Shown: positions 1 through 8,878 of the stretch, piece after piece | Numbering within the stretch: position 1 is the stretch's first letter | Layout: every line of letters begins with the position of its first letter | Origin: JBKHYJ01 sp046565505 | GTDB taxonomy: Bacteria > Acidobacteriota > Blastocatellia > UBA7656 | DNA: 64,000 nt | Assembly (NCBI GenBank): GCA_046565505.1 | Contig: JBKHYJ010000074.1 | Location: forward strand, 186,001 to 250,000 | Direction of reading: 5' to 3' | Notes under the pieces: model-generated | What the model was told of the DNA's origin: nothing | Seen by the model: only the letters and a program-made list of their open reading frames with translations | The model's database searches: none | Made by a program: the position numbers and the translations under genes

Positions 1-1
1 C

Positions 2-1981
2 CTCGAAGTCTCTACCAACCTCCTGCTCACTACGAGCCATGACCCGGCCGAACTCGCCTACAACTACCTAAACATCGCGGACATATACCGCCTCAGTGAT
101 AAGCACTCGCTCGCTTTGCTTTTCGCCGAAGAGGCTTTGCGGATCTCGGACGCGGCGGAGGACACTAACCGCGCGGCGCAGGCCTGCTCGTTCATAGCGC
201 TCGAGCAGGCGAAGCTCGGGCAATTCGAGGCGTCCGAAGAGAGCTTTAAATCCGCATTCAAGTACAGGGACTCGCTCAAGCCCACGCAGCGCGAGTACAC
301 GGAGCCGCTCATCTACATACGCGCGGGCGAGGCGTCAGTGCTGAGGGGGGACGCGGGGAAGGCGGTCGAGTATTACTCCAGGGCGGAGTCGCTCGCGGCG
401 AACACGGAAGGGAACATCATCTCGCACATAAACGCGCTGCGCGGGCGGGCAGAGGCGGAAGAGTTGGCCGGGCAGATCGAAAGGACCGGGGCAGACCTGC
501 AGCTCGCCATCGACAGGATCGAGGGCTACCTCCAGGGGCTGAGCGAGCGCGACCACCGCGTCGAGTTTCTGGACGCGAGCCAGAGCGTGTTCGACCAGAA
601 AATAGCGCTGGAGGTGGACGCGGAGCGCTGCCCCATCCAGGCCTTTGAAACGTCGGAGCAGTCGCGCGCGCGGGCGCTGGTCGATATCATTAATTCCAAC
701 CGCAATTCCAACCGCCTGGCGGTGAAGGGGGAAGGATCAAAGCCGGGCGCGGCCAAGGCTGATGGCTCTAATCCCTCCGCCCGCGAAACGTTCGGGCTCG
801 CGCAGGTGCAGGCCGCCTTACCAGACAACTTGACGCTCCTGGTCTACTCCGTGACGAACCAGCACGTCTACATATTCATGGTGTCGCACACGGGGTTCGA
901 TGTCGCCAGGTCGAATGTGACGAGCGTCAGGCTGGCGCGCCTCGTCAGTGACTACGTGTCCGACCTGAAGGCCAAGGCGCCCCTGCCAGAGCTGAAGGAG
1001 AAGGCCGTCGAGCTATACGAGCTGCTCATCCCCCCTATGGCCCGGCGGCTGCCGAAGGGCGAGACTATCTGTGTCGTGCCGGACAAGTCACTTCACTTCC
1101 TACCCTTCGAGGTGTTGTGCGACCCGTCCGGTCATTACCTGGTCGAGTCGAACAGCATCACGTGCGCGCCGTCGGCGACCGTCCTGATACGGTGTATACA
1201 GATGGACAGGGCGAAGGCACTGATCGGCCCGGAACAGTTCATGGCCGTGGGCAACCCGAAGTTCAACCGCGAAGAGTTCCCCAACCTCGGCGACCTGAAG
1301 GAAGCGACGACCGAGGCGAAAGAGTCCGCGCGGTGCTACAGCGACGCGAACGCGCTCGTCTACTCGCGGGCGACGGAGGTGGCCGTGCGCGAGGCGATGA
1401 GGCAGTGCAACGTGGCTCACCTCGCCGTGCACTGCCTCGTGCAGGAGCAGTCGCCGTGGAAGGCGGCGCTCGTGCTCGCGCCCAGCCCGAACGGAGAAAG
1501 CCGCCCGCGACCCAGGGCAGAAAACAATTCGCCCTTCTCGGCAGCGGCCGCCGGGGACGCCAGGCAGGGTTACGCCCCGGGGCTGGCGGATTTCTCCGCC
1601 GGCGGCGAAGACTCCGAAGACAACCCCGACGATGGCCTCCTCTCACTGAAAGAGATTTACAACCTCAGCCTCCCGCACATGCGGCTCGTAGTGCTGTCGG
1701 CCTGCCAGACCGGCATGGGGCATTACTACAGGGGCGAAGGGATAGTCAGCCTGATACACCCTTTCCTGAGCATTCAGGTCTCGACCGTCGTAGCCAGCCT
1801 GTGGCCCGTCGAGTCGGAAGCGACGAGTAACCTCATGATCGCCTTTCACAAAGAGCGGTCGAAGCCGAACGTCCGGTCGGGCGACGCGCTGCGCGCCGCG
1901 CAATTGCAGATGATCGAGAAGGGCGACTTCGCGCATCCTTACTACTGGGCCTCATTCATAGTCGTCGGCGGCAATTACTAA
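2..1981 (+). CDS. TPR-CHAT domain protein (5' end outside window)
   Basis: The reading frame is open from base 2, so the gene begins upstream of the window; the first internal ATG is at 116. The N-terminal part is helical and TPR-like (repeating A-x-x-Y/N-x-A patterns). The C-terminal half is a CHAT domain, a caspase-like peptidase fold. The likely catalytic histidine is in HLAVHC (about 1,420) and the likely catalytic cysteine in LSACQTG (about 1,700); the domain ends with the typical YYWASFIVVG. CHAT proteins act as proteases or signalling scaffolds, some in defence and cell death, but no partner protease substrate is recognisable here. A strong hairpin follows the stop codon. Domain call is firm; biological role is unknown. 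Confidence 0.9.
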   Translation, partial: LEVSTNLLLTTSHDPAELAYNYLNIADIYRLSDKHSLALLFAEEALRISDAAEDTNRAAQACSFIALEQAKLGQFEASEESFKSAFKYRDSLKPTQREYTEPLIYIRAGEASVLRGDAGKAVEYYSRAESLAANTEGNIISHINALRGRAEAEELAGQIERTGADLQLAIDRIEGYLQGLSERDHRVEFLDASQSVFDQKIALEVDAERCPIQAFETSEQSRARALVDIINSNRNSNRLAVKGEGSKPGAAKADGSNPSARETFGLAQVQAALPDNLTLLVYSVTNQHVYIFMVSHTGFDVARSNVTSVRLARLVSDYVSDLKAKAPLPELKEKAVELYELLIPPMARRLPKGETICVVPDKSLHFLPFEVLCDPSGHYLVESNSITCAPSATVLIRCIQMDRAKALIGPEQFMAVGNPKFNREEFPNLGDLKEATTEAKESARCYSDANALVYSRATEVAVREAMRQCNVAHLAVHCLVQEQSPWKAALVLAPSPNGESRPRPRAENNSPFSAAAAGDARQGYAPGLADFSAGGEDSEDNPDDGLLSLKEIYNLSLPHMRLVVLSACQTGMGHYYRGEGIVSLIHPFLSIQVSTVVASLWPVESEATSNLMIAFHKERSKPNVRSGDALRAAQLQMIEKGDFAHPYYWASFIVVGGNY

Positions 1982-1985
1982 TGCG

Positions 1986-2024
1986 CGGGGCCCCCGGCGG
2001 CATGTGAACTCGCCGGGGGCCCCG
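1986..2024 (+). terminator. Strong GC hairpin after CHAT gene
   Basis: A perfect 14-bp inverted repeat (CGGGGCCCCCGGCG and its complement) with an 11-base loop begins 5 bases after the CHAT stop codon. It is followed by mixed sequence rather than a clean T run, so it may be a factor-assisted terminator or a 3' stabilising hairpin. Confidence 0.65.
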
Positions 2025-2310
2025 TCGCATTATGTGATAATTCTAACACCTGATTACCCGCTTTCGTTAGTGAAGAATAAATTCTTGCATTGTATAAGCT
2101 GCCATTTCCGTCATCCATTAGGGAGCGAACAAAACTTAACGTTTAGCATTTCCGACTTGCATACATTAAATCGAGGCAGGCGGTTTGATGCAGGAGTTAG
2201 CGATGTATATGCTGCCGGGTTGTCGTCGCTTTCGCCATGCGGTTTACAACGGCCAGCTCAGTGCCGCTCAACCTGGTTATAGATAATCATGAATCCTTAA
2301 AGGAGATAGT

Positions 2311-2991
2311 ATGGCTATTCACGCAACTCTCGTGTTAGACAGCGGGGCATTCTTTCAAGAGATCAAGCCGGACGCCGAGTATAAGAGACTTGACGTCGGA
2401 TTCTTCGGGTCGGGCGACAAGACGGCTGAGATACACGTTGTTGTCGATGGCACCCCGATGCTTGATAACGAAACTAAACTGGGCCGGGGGGAAATTGAAG
2501 TTTTATTCAAGAAGGCAGACGGCAGCGTCCCGGCCCTGGTGGCAACGAGGGCCTTCAGCGACAGCCTCCTGCGGTTAACAGAACTCTATCCGGTAAACAC
2601 GCCTGTTATAGACGAGACGAAATTCGACTGCATCTTCATATTCACGGCCGGCCGCTTCTGCTGCTCGATGGTAAAGGTGCGCCCGTTCCAGGAGTGGACG
2701 ATCGAGCCGTGGGGGAAGACCGAACTAAAGCGAGATACGGACAAGCCCATATCACACAACGTCGCGGTGCATTTCGAGCTGGAGAAAGGCGACACCCTGG
2801 AGCTGGTCAGGAATAAAACGACCGTGCTGTTCACGACGGCCAGCATCCAGAGTGACGCGAAGAGGATCGACATCGACATCGTCGCGGACAACTCCACAGC
2901 CGTCCGCTTCTACAAGGACGCCCTGAAGCTCAATGGAAAGACCGCCTGGCTCCCGAACCAGGGCGACCCCCCGACCATAGGGCCTCCCTAA
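2311..2991 (+). CDS. Hypothetical protein, 226 aa
   Basis: I do not recognise this family. The start is supported by a strong ribosome binding site (AAAGGAGAT) 4-5 bases before the ATG. The protein has no signal peptide or membrane segment and is rich in alternating hydrophobic and charged residues, suggesting a beta-rich cytoplasmic fold; the C-terminus is Pro/Gly-rich. It follows the CHAT gene on the same strand after a terminator-like hairpin and about 285 bases of non-coding sequence in which I see nothing else, so it is probably transcribed separately. A functional link with the CHAT protein is possible but unproven. Confidence 0.75.
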   Translation: MAIHATLVLDSGAFFQEIKPDAEYKRLDVGFFGSGDKTAEIHVVVDGTPMLDNETKLGRGEIEVLFKKADGSVPALVATRAFSDSLLRLTELYPVNTPVIDETKFDCIFIFTAGRFCCSMVKVRPFQEWTIEPWGKTELKRDTDKPISHNVAVHFELEKGDTLELVRNKTTVLFTTASIQSDAKRIDIDIVADNSTAVRFYKDALKLNGKTAWLPNQGDPPTIGPP

Positions 2992-3152
2992 TGCCGCGAG
3001 GCTACCGCGTAATAGCGATTCGCTGCCGGCGTGCTGAGCCGCAGGCGGCCTCTACGTGAGCCGGGGAGCGGGGCGGAGACTCGCGAGCCTCCGCCCGCGC
3101 CACCAGCGCACACTGACATAATTGACAAAAAGACTTGATCGCGGCGTGCGCC

Positions 3153-3226
3153 GGGCCGAAGGCAGGGGCGGAGAGCAGACATACGGACTATCCTCCCTGC
3201 GTACCGCCTTCTGCCTTCTTCGGCCC
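3153..3226. terminator. Inverted repeat between convergent genes
   Basis: GGGCCGAAGGCAG at 3153-3165 pairs with CTGCCTTCTTCGGCCC at 3211-3226, allowing a small bulge. It sits between the 3' ends of the 226-aa gene (+) and the EF-G-like gene (-), where a shared terminator is expected. No strong T run is present. Confidence 0.4.
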
Positions 3227-3237
3227 GGCCATGATGA

Positions 3238-5343
3238 TTATTCTTCCTCGGCCACGCGTATCCGCCCTTCCTCCTGCGCCTTCTGAATAATCTTCTGCGC
3301 GAGCTGGGCGGGCACTTCATCATAGTGGTCGAGTTCCATGGTGTAGGACCCGCGCGCGCCCGTGATCGAGTTGAGGGTGGATTGATAAGAGAGCATCTCC
3401 GAGAGCGGGACCTGGGCCTTCACCACCGCCTGGTTGCCTTTCGAGTCCATCCCCTGCACGCGGCCGCGGCGGGAGTTAATGTCGCCCAGGATGTCTCCAG
3501 AGACTTCCTGCGGCGCTGTTATTTCTACGTTCATCACGGGCTCAAGCAAGACGGGCTTGACCTTTTCGACGGCGGAGCGGAATGCTTTGCGGCCCGCGAT
3601 CTGGAACGACAGGTCGTCTGAGTCGACGGGGTGGAACTTGCCATCGATAAGCTCGACCTTGAAATCGACGACCGGGTAGCCGGCGATGGCCCCGCGCGCG
3701 GCGGCGTCCTTGATCCCCTTTTCGACGGCGGGCCGCCAGTTCTGGGGTATAGAGCCCCCGAAAATCTTGTCGACGAATTCAAAGCCGCCGCCGCGCGGCA
3801 GGCCCTCGAAAATGCAGGTGGCCTCGCCGAATTGCCCGCGGCCGCCGGATTGTTTCTTATGGCGGCCGACGATCTCCGCCCGGCCCTTGAAAGTTTCGAG
3901 GTAGGCCACCTTCGGCGGGTGAAGCTCCACCTCGACTCCGTACCGCTTCTTCAGCTTATTGACGGCGACCTCTATGTGAGTCTGGCCGGTGCCCGCGAGC
4001 AAGAATTCCTTCGTCTGCGGGTCGCGCACGAATTTCAGCGCCAGGTCCTCTTCGAGCATCTTGTGGATCGCCTGCGACAGCTTGTCTTCGTCGTTGCGCG
4101 ATTTCGCCTCGATGGCGAATGATATGGCGGGGGTCGGGAACTTGACAGGGTCGTAAGATATCGGGGAGGTCTTCTCGCAGAAAGTGTCGCCGGTCGTAGT
4201 CTCCCTCAACTTGGTTACCGCCAGTATGTCGCCGGCATGGCCGTCCGCCACTTTTTCCAGCGCCTTACCCTGTATGACGTGGAGCGGGCCCAGGCGCTCC
4301 TGCGTGTTCTTCGTGATGTTGTAGACAGTGGCGTCGGACTTCACCGAACCCGAATAGATCTTGAATATAGTTATGCGGCCCGCGAAGGGGTCCGCGATCG
4401 TCTTGAAAACGAGGGCCGAAAAAGGCGCCACGTCCTTGACTTCACGTTCCACGACCTCGTCGCTATCCGGGTTGGGGTGCCCCTTGGCGGGCCCCAGCTC
4501 GTCGGGGGCGGGGACGAGGTCAACTATGGTGTTGAGCAGCGGCTGTATGCCGATGTTCTGGACCCCGCAGGCTATCAGGATCGGGAAGAGCCTGCGGTCG
4601 CAGACGGCCTCTTTGATCCCGGGTATCAAGTCTTCGTCGCTGAGGGTGCCGTCGGCAAAATACTTCTCCATCAACTGCTCGGAGCTTTCGGCCACCACGT
4701 CAATAATCTTATCCCGCGCGGCGAGCGCGGCGTCCTTGAGGTCCGCGGGTATGTCACCTTCGGTCGGCTTCCCGCTCCCGTCCGGGGCGTACGTGTATGC
4801 GCGCAAGTGAACGAGGTCTATCACACCTTTGAAGCCCGCCTCGCTGCCGATCGGCATCTGAAGGGGGACGGCCGCGCGGCCGAACGAGTCGTTGATGCTT
4901 GAAACAGCCTGGTCGAAATTAGCGCGCTCGCGGTCCATCTTTGATATGACGATTAATCTCGGCAGATTGAATTCATCGGCGTAGCTCCAGCCCTTCTCGG
5001 TCTGGACTTCGACGCCGTTTACAGCATCGACCAGCACGAGGGCCGCCTCGCAGGCTCGGAGCGCAGCCTTCGCGTCGAGTATGAAAGCCGCAAAGCCGGG
5101 CGTATCTAAAATATTAATCTTCGTCCCGTTCCATTCGCAGTAAGCGAGCGAGCTGTGAATCGAAGTCTTCCTGGCTATCTCGTCCTCGTCGAAATCCGTG
5201 ACGGTTGTTCCTTCATCGACACGACCGAAGCGGCTCGTGGCCCCCGCGTCAAATAACATCGCCGACACGAGCGAAGTCTTACCCGAGTGGCCGTGACCTA
5301 CAATGCCGATGTTTCTGATCTCCTTGGTGCCATAGACCTTCAT
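3238..5343 (-). CDS. fusA: Elongation factor G paralogue (EF-G-2 type GTPase)
   Basis: A 701-residue translational GTPase with the full EF-G domain order: GTPase domain with P-loop GHGHSGKT near residue 17, DTPGF switch II, then beta-barrel, III, IV and V domains ending in a typical EF-G C-terminus. The switch I region reads ARKTSIHSS instead of the RGITI form seen in housekeeping EF-G, which points to the EF-G-2 or EF-G-like paralogue group. It probably acts on the ribosome in the cytoplasm, in translocation or recycling. The start is supported by GGAG about 9 bases upstream. The gene stands alone, without rpsL, rpsG or tuf neighbours, which fits a paralogue rather than the str-operon copy. 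Confidence 0.9.
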   Translation of the reverse strand: MKVYGTKEIRNIGIVGHGHSGKTSLVSAMLFDAGATSRFGRVDEGTTVTDFDEDEIARKTSIHSSLAYCEWNGTKINILDTPGFAAFILDAKAALRACEAALVLVDAVNGVEVQTEKGWSYADEFNLPRLIVISKMDRERANFDQAVSSINDSFGRAAVPLQMPIGSEAGFKGVIDLVHLRAYTYAPDGSGKPTEGDIPADLKDAALAARDKIIDVVAESSEQLMEKYFADGTLSDEDLIPGIKEAVCDRRLFPILIACGVQNIGIQPLLNTIVDLVPAPDELGPAKGHPNPDSDEVVEREVKDVAPFSALVFKTIADPFAGRITIFKIYSGSVKSDATVYNITKNTQERLGPLHVIQGKALEKVADGHAGDILAVTKLRETTTGDTFCEKTSPISYDPVKFPTPAISFAIEAKSRNDEDKLSQAIHKMLEEDLALKFVRDPQTKEFLLAGTGQTHIEVAVNKLKKRYGVEVELHPPKVAYLETFKGRAEIVGRHKKQSGGRGQFGEATCIFEGLPRGGGFEFVDKIFGGSIPQNWRPAVEKGIKDAAARGAIAGYPVVDFKVELIDGKFHPVDSDDLSFQIAGRKAFRSAVEKVKPVLLEPVMNVEITAPQEVSGDILGDINSRRGRVQGMDSKGNQAVVKAQVPLSEMLSYQSTLNSITGARGSYTMELDHYDEVPAQLAQKIIQKAQEEGRIRVAEEE

Positions 5344-5596
5344 AGAATCGGTCTCCTTTCAATTACGTTTCGTAGGTAATGAATTCGGTTAAGGGTGGCA
5401 TGGGTGGTGACAACCTTTGCCCTCGCCCGGAATTGAGTTTATGACTGAGCGCGCTAAAGGCGCAAGTCGAAGAACAAGCGGCAACGCGCGCCGCGAGGCG
5501 GGCCGCGGCGCGGCGGTTTTTATAGGCGCCGATTCGACTTGCGGCCACCCTATAAGACTCGCGCGGCCGCCTCCCCGCGTGCAGCGGCCCGTCCTC

Positions 5597-6109
5597 TTAG
5601 AGCGGCCGGAAGCTGCGCGCGACCTGGTCCGTGATGTTACGATTAGTGTCGAGCGAGCCCCGCCGCCCAGTGAAGCGCAGTATGTAGACCGCGTTCTTGT
5701 CTTGCAGAAAGTAGTAAGTGTTGGCGTTCTGGCGACCGCCGTCGGTGCTGAAGAAGGACAGGCGTATGCCGGCCAGGGCCCCGCCCCCGAAGGCCTCGCT
5801 CGCGGACCGCTCGAAGCCCGCCCGGTATATCCTCAACCTCTCTTCCTCCTGCCGGGCCATATCGGCCACGGAGCCATCAAGGCTCTCCCTGGAAATCTTC
5901 AGCAACCCCTCGCTGCGGTCCCTGTAGACGAACTCCGTCTTCTGCCTGCCCACGGCGTCGCTGTAGGTGACAGGCTTCCAGTCCCCGACCAGTACGAGCT
6001 TATATTTCCCGGCGGGGTCCTCATACTCCTGCCCGGACTGTGCCGCGATGGCGGCCGGGCACACCCCGACGACGATAGCGGTCAAAAACAACAGACCTCT
6101 GAGATTCAT
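5597..6109 (-). CDS. Secreted protein of about 170 aa, PsbP/DUF1795-like
   Basis: A clear Sec signal peptide occupies the first 23 residues (hydrophobic LLFLTAIVVG core, cleavage likely after AIA). The mature part starts with a Y-x-D-P-A-G-K-Y-x-L pattern and ends with a V-A-R-S-F-R-P-L motif, a layout seen in PsbP-like/DUF1795 proteins where a small alpha-beta domain describes a surface or periplasmic protein of unclear function. It stands alone between rph and the EF-G paralogue on the same strand. Export is well supported; the family assignment is tentative. Confidence 0.8.
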   Translation of the reverse strand: MNLRGLLFLTAIVVGVCPAAIAAQSGQEYEDPAGKYKLVLVGDWKPVTYSDAVGRQKTEFVYRDRSEGLLKISRESLDGSVADMARQEEERLRIYRAGFERSASEAFGGGALAGIRLSFFSTDGGRQNANTYYFLQDKNAVYILRFTGRRGSLDTNRNITDQVARSFRPL

Positions 6110-6269
6110 ACTTCCTCCATCTGCTTGCCAAATTTTTGGGCCGTGGTTGAGTCCTAAAGAATTTTAGCACAGGCGGGAAGGAAATGTAGGCGCAGGCCCT
6201 CCCCATTAATGTTCGAGGTCCCGGGCCCGGGGGCCAAAAACGGCTACATGCCGAGCGCGGCATGCGCCG

Positions 6270-7004
6270 TCATCGCAGCGGCCCCAGCAGCGCCCGCTGC
6301 TGCTCTATGAGATGCTCGATCCCGACCGACGCGAGCGAGGTCATATTGTCCATGTGCGCGTGAGTGAATGGCTTCGTTTCGGCGGTCCCTTGAATCTCTA
6401 TATACTGCCCGGAGCCCGTGCGGACGATGTTCATATCGACCTCCGCGCGGGAGTCTTCCGCGTAATCGAGGTCCAGTAGCGGGTGTCCATCTATTATCCC
6501 CACAGAGACGGCCGCCACGTAATCGGTGACCGGAAGCGGCGCGGCGATCTTCCCATTCTCATAGAGCTTCCTGAGCGCCAGCACGAGGGCGACGAACGAC
6601 CCCGTGATCGAAGCCGTCCGCGTCCCGCCGTCGGCCTGAATCACGTCGCAATCAAGGTAGATTGTGCGCTCGCCGAGCCGCTGGTGCTGAACGACGGCGC
6701 GCAGTGAGCGGCCTATCAGGCGCTGTATCTCCTGTGTGCGCCCGGACGTTTGGTTGCGCCCCGTCTCCCGCTGGGTCCGCGTTTCGGTCGCGCGCGGCAA
6801 CATCGAATATTCGGCCGTGACCCACCCTTCGCCCCTGCCGCGCTTGAAGGCCGGCACGCGCTCGTCAATAGAGGCTGTGCAGATGACGCGCGTGTTGCCC
6901 ATCTCTATCAGCACGGAGCCTTCCGCGTACCTGGTGAAGCCGGGGGTAAATCTGACCTGTCTCAACTGATCGTAAGCTCGATTCCCTAATCTCTTATAGC
7001 TCAT
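6270..7004 (-). CDS. rph: Ribonuclease PH
   Basis: A 244-residue RNase PH of normal length. It removes 3' nucleotides from tRNA precursors by phosphorolysis and acts as a hexameric ring. Family hallmarks are visible: the N-terminal R-P-D-Q-L-R-like start, GEGWVTAEYSMLPRAT, the R-T-Q-E-I-Q-R-LIGRSLRA segment that binds phosphate and RNA, and the C-terminal ...F...M..L...GI..L. The start ATG overlaps the murI stop codon by four bases (ATGA), so the two genes are translationally coupled. Confidence 0.97.
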   Translation of the reverse strand: MSYKRLGNRAYDQLRQVRFTPGFTRYAEGSVLIEMGNTRVICTASIDERVPAFKRGRGEGWVTAEYSMLPRATETRTQRETGRNQTSGRTQEIQRLIGRSLRAVVQHQRLGERTIYLDCDVIQADGGTRTASITGSFVALVLALRKLYENGKIAAPLPVTDYVAAVSVGIIDGHPLLDLDYAEDSRAEVDMNIVRTGSGQYIEIQGTAETKPFTHAHMDNMTSLASVGIEHLIEQQRALLGPLR

Positions 7005-7852
7005 TCAACTGTCCCCAGTTCAACTATGTTTACCGACTCTACAGGCCGGCCTAAGAATAACTCTGCGACCCGGCGAAAGCGAGCGGCGGAGTCGGTCACG
7101 TAGAACTCTTCCGCGCGCGCGGCCCCGTCTTCCCTGGTCAGCTCCCGCTCCGACAGCAGCCGCGCGAGCTCTTCGGCGACCGCCTCGCCGGAATCTATAT
7201 AAGTTATGTCATCGCCCATGACTTCTTCGATGACGGGGAGGAGTAGCGGGTAGTGTGTGCAGCCCAGCACGAGCGTATCGACGCGGCTCGACTTGAGGTC
7301 CGCCAGGTACTCTTCGGCCACCTGGCGCGTGACGGGGTGATTGATCCACCCCTCTTCGGCGAGGGGCACAAAAAGCGGGCAGGCCCGCGAGATGATCTCA
7401 AGGCCGGCGCGGGCGCGGAGCATCGCCTGTTCGTAGGCGCCGCTCGCGACCGTGCCTTCGGTCGCGATGACCCCGACGTAGCCCGTGCGGGTCTTTTCGG
7501 CGGCGCGCCCGGCGCCCGGCCGGATCACGCCCAGCACGGGAACGGGGCACTCGCGGGCGAGCCTGTCGGCCGCATGCGCTGACGCCGTGTTACAGGCTAT
7601 GACAACCGCCTTGACGTTCTTCGACAGGATGAAAGCAACGTCTTCGAGCGCGTACCGCTCTACGGTTTCGCGCGAGCGGGTGCCATAAGGGATGCGCGCG
7701 GTGTCGCCGAGGTAGATGAGGCTTTCGTTCGGGAGCCTCCGCTCGACGGCGCGAAAGACCGTGAGGCCGCCGACGCCTGAATCAAATATGCCGATAGGTG
7801 CTTCGCGGTTGCGGGTCGCGGAATTCGGCTGGCGGCTTTCGCAGTGGTCCAT
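7001..7852 (-). CDS. murI: Glutamate racemase
   Basis: A 283-residue glutamate racemase that makes D-glutamate for peptidoglycan in the cytoplasm. The N-terminal IGIFDSGVGGLTV motif, the first catalytic cysteine in VVIACNTASA and the second in VLGCTHYPLL are all present, so it should be active. It is the first gene of a murI-rph pair with a four-base overlap; this pairing is common in bacteria. Confidence 0.97.
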   Translation of the reverse strand: MDHCESRQPNSATRNREAPIGIFDSGVGGLTVFRAVERRLPNESLIYLGDTARIPYGTRSRETVERYALEDVAFILSKNVKAVVIACNTASAHAADRLARECPVPVLGVIRPGAGRAAEKTRTGYVGVIATEGTVASGAYEQAMLRARAGLEIISRACPLFVPLAEEGWINHPVTRQVAEEYLADLKSSRVDTLVLGCTHYPLLLPVIEEVMGDDITYIDSGEAVAEELARLLSERELTREDGAARAEEFYVTDSAARFRRVAELFLGRPVESVNIVELGTVE

Positions 7853-7936
7853 CTGTAGACAATCTAAGGCTCTGGGTAAAGGGGTAAGAGAACGTGTGAA
7901 CGAGGGTCAACCAGCAATCCGAACGGCACGATTGGG

Positions 7937-8338
7937 TCAGTGACCTCGCGGGGGCCGCACTTTCCCTTCGACTAAAATTGACGAGAGGCGCTCCAACTGA
8001 TCTTCGGCCTCGTCGAGCGAGTCTAACAGGCTGTTGGCTTCAAAAGACAGTCCGGAAGACGCCTGGGTGTTATCGGACAGGCCGCCTCCGATTTCGCGCA
8101 TCTCGTCTTCGAGCGCGCGCAGCTCTGACATCGCCGTCACCACGTTGGAGGCGTGCTCGCAGAGCAAGTCAACCGAGGCCCGCATCGCGGTCGTCCTGTT
8201 GCCGGCAAGCAGCAGAGTGCCCCGCACGCGGTCGAGCCTGTCGAGCAACGCGGCGCGGCCGTTTTCGAGTTCGTCTATCTCGCGCGAGAGTTCCGCGAGT
8301 TTTATTGCCGCCGATTCTGCGGTGCGCTGGTCAGTCAT
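7937..8338 (-). CDS. Small coiled-coil protein, 133 aa
   Basis: The protein is almost wholly helical with heptad patterns rich in Leu, Glu, Arg and Asp and has no signal or membrane segment. I do not recognise the family. The ATG at 8338 is preferred over the TTG one codon upstream. It lies upstream of murI-rph on the same strand with an 84-base gap and downstream of the tmRNA gene, and may belong to the same transcript as murI. Its function cannot be inferred from the sequence. Confidence 0.65.
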   Translation of the reverse strand: MTDQRTAESAAIKLAELSREIDELENGRAALLDRLDRVRGTLLLAGNRTTAMRASVDLLCEHASNVVTAMSELRALEDEMREIGGGLSDNTQASSGLSFEANSLLDSLDEAEDQLERLSSILVEGKVRPPRGH

Positions 8339-8442
8339 CAATCGATCCCATCATCCGTAAAGCGAAGGGCGGACCATCTACCCTTAAGCTCAGGCAACGT
8401 CCGCCCTTACGTGACTCGCAAAGTTTTGTCCACGTCTAAAAG

Positions 8443-8795
8443 TGGAGGTGGAGAGAATCGAACTCTCGTCCGGCAGCCTTCAGCGTTGAACTCTACATAC
8501 ATAGTTGCTTCCTGTTTGTTTCGCCCGCCGCGACCGTGGAAGCAACTAAGCATCGCGGCAAGCTAGATCAGATTGGTCTTTCCCTCCAGACCCCTGATCG
8601 CGGGTCTTTCGGGGCAGCCTGCTAAAGTTGCGCCCCTATCCGAAACACAGGCGATTTCAGTAGAGACGTAGTCGCACTAGGCGGCTAAAGCAAGTTCGCT
8701 ATTCGCGATTGTGTTTTCCAAGCTTGATAACGCGGTGCATGGGCCGCGGTATGCATTCAGCGCCTCGGAGTCCCCCGTCGAAACCTGGCACCCCC
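8443..8795 (-). ncRNA. ssrA: tmRNA (ssrA)
   Basis: About 353 bases on the minus strand fold as a one-piece tmRNA. The 5' end GGGGGTG pairs with CACCTCC at the 3' end to form the acceptor stem; the T arm with GGTTCGA-type loop (GAGTTCGATTCTC) is intact. The CCA tail is not encoded. The tag frame runs from 8718 down to the TAG at 8677-8679 and encodes (E)NTIANSELALAA, ending in the ALAA degradation signal used by ClpXP and related proteases. tmRNA rescues ribosomes stalled on broken mRNA with SmpB. The exact resume codon (GAA here) is inferred. Confidence 0.95.
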
Positions 8796-8878
8796 AAGCA
8801 CTAAGGAGTTTAACACCAATTATTTGCGAGTGTCAAGGAACCCGAGTTTGGTTCCACACTCCGGCCCATCCCCCATTC

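Noticed and set aside
1117..1830. 237-residue frame inside the CHAT gene
   Set aside because: Same strand but another frame, Arg/Gly-rich composition, no start signal; the CHAT frame carries real motifs.
2004..2282. 92-residue frame in the gap before the 226-aa gene
   Set aside because: Starts inside the hairpin of the CHAT terminator, no ribosome site, no protein-like pattern.
5417..6157. 246-residue plus-strand frame over the secreted protein gene
   Set aside because: Pro/Arg-rich without domain pattern; the minus-strand gene has a signal peptide.
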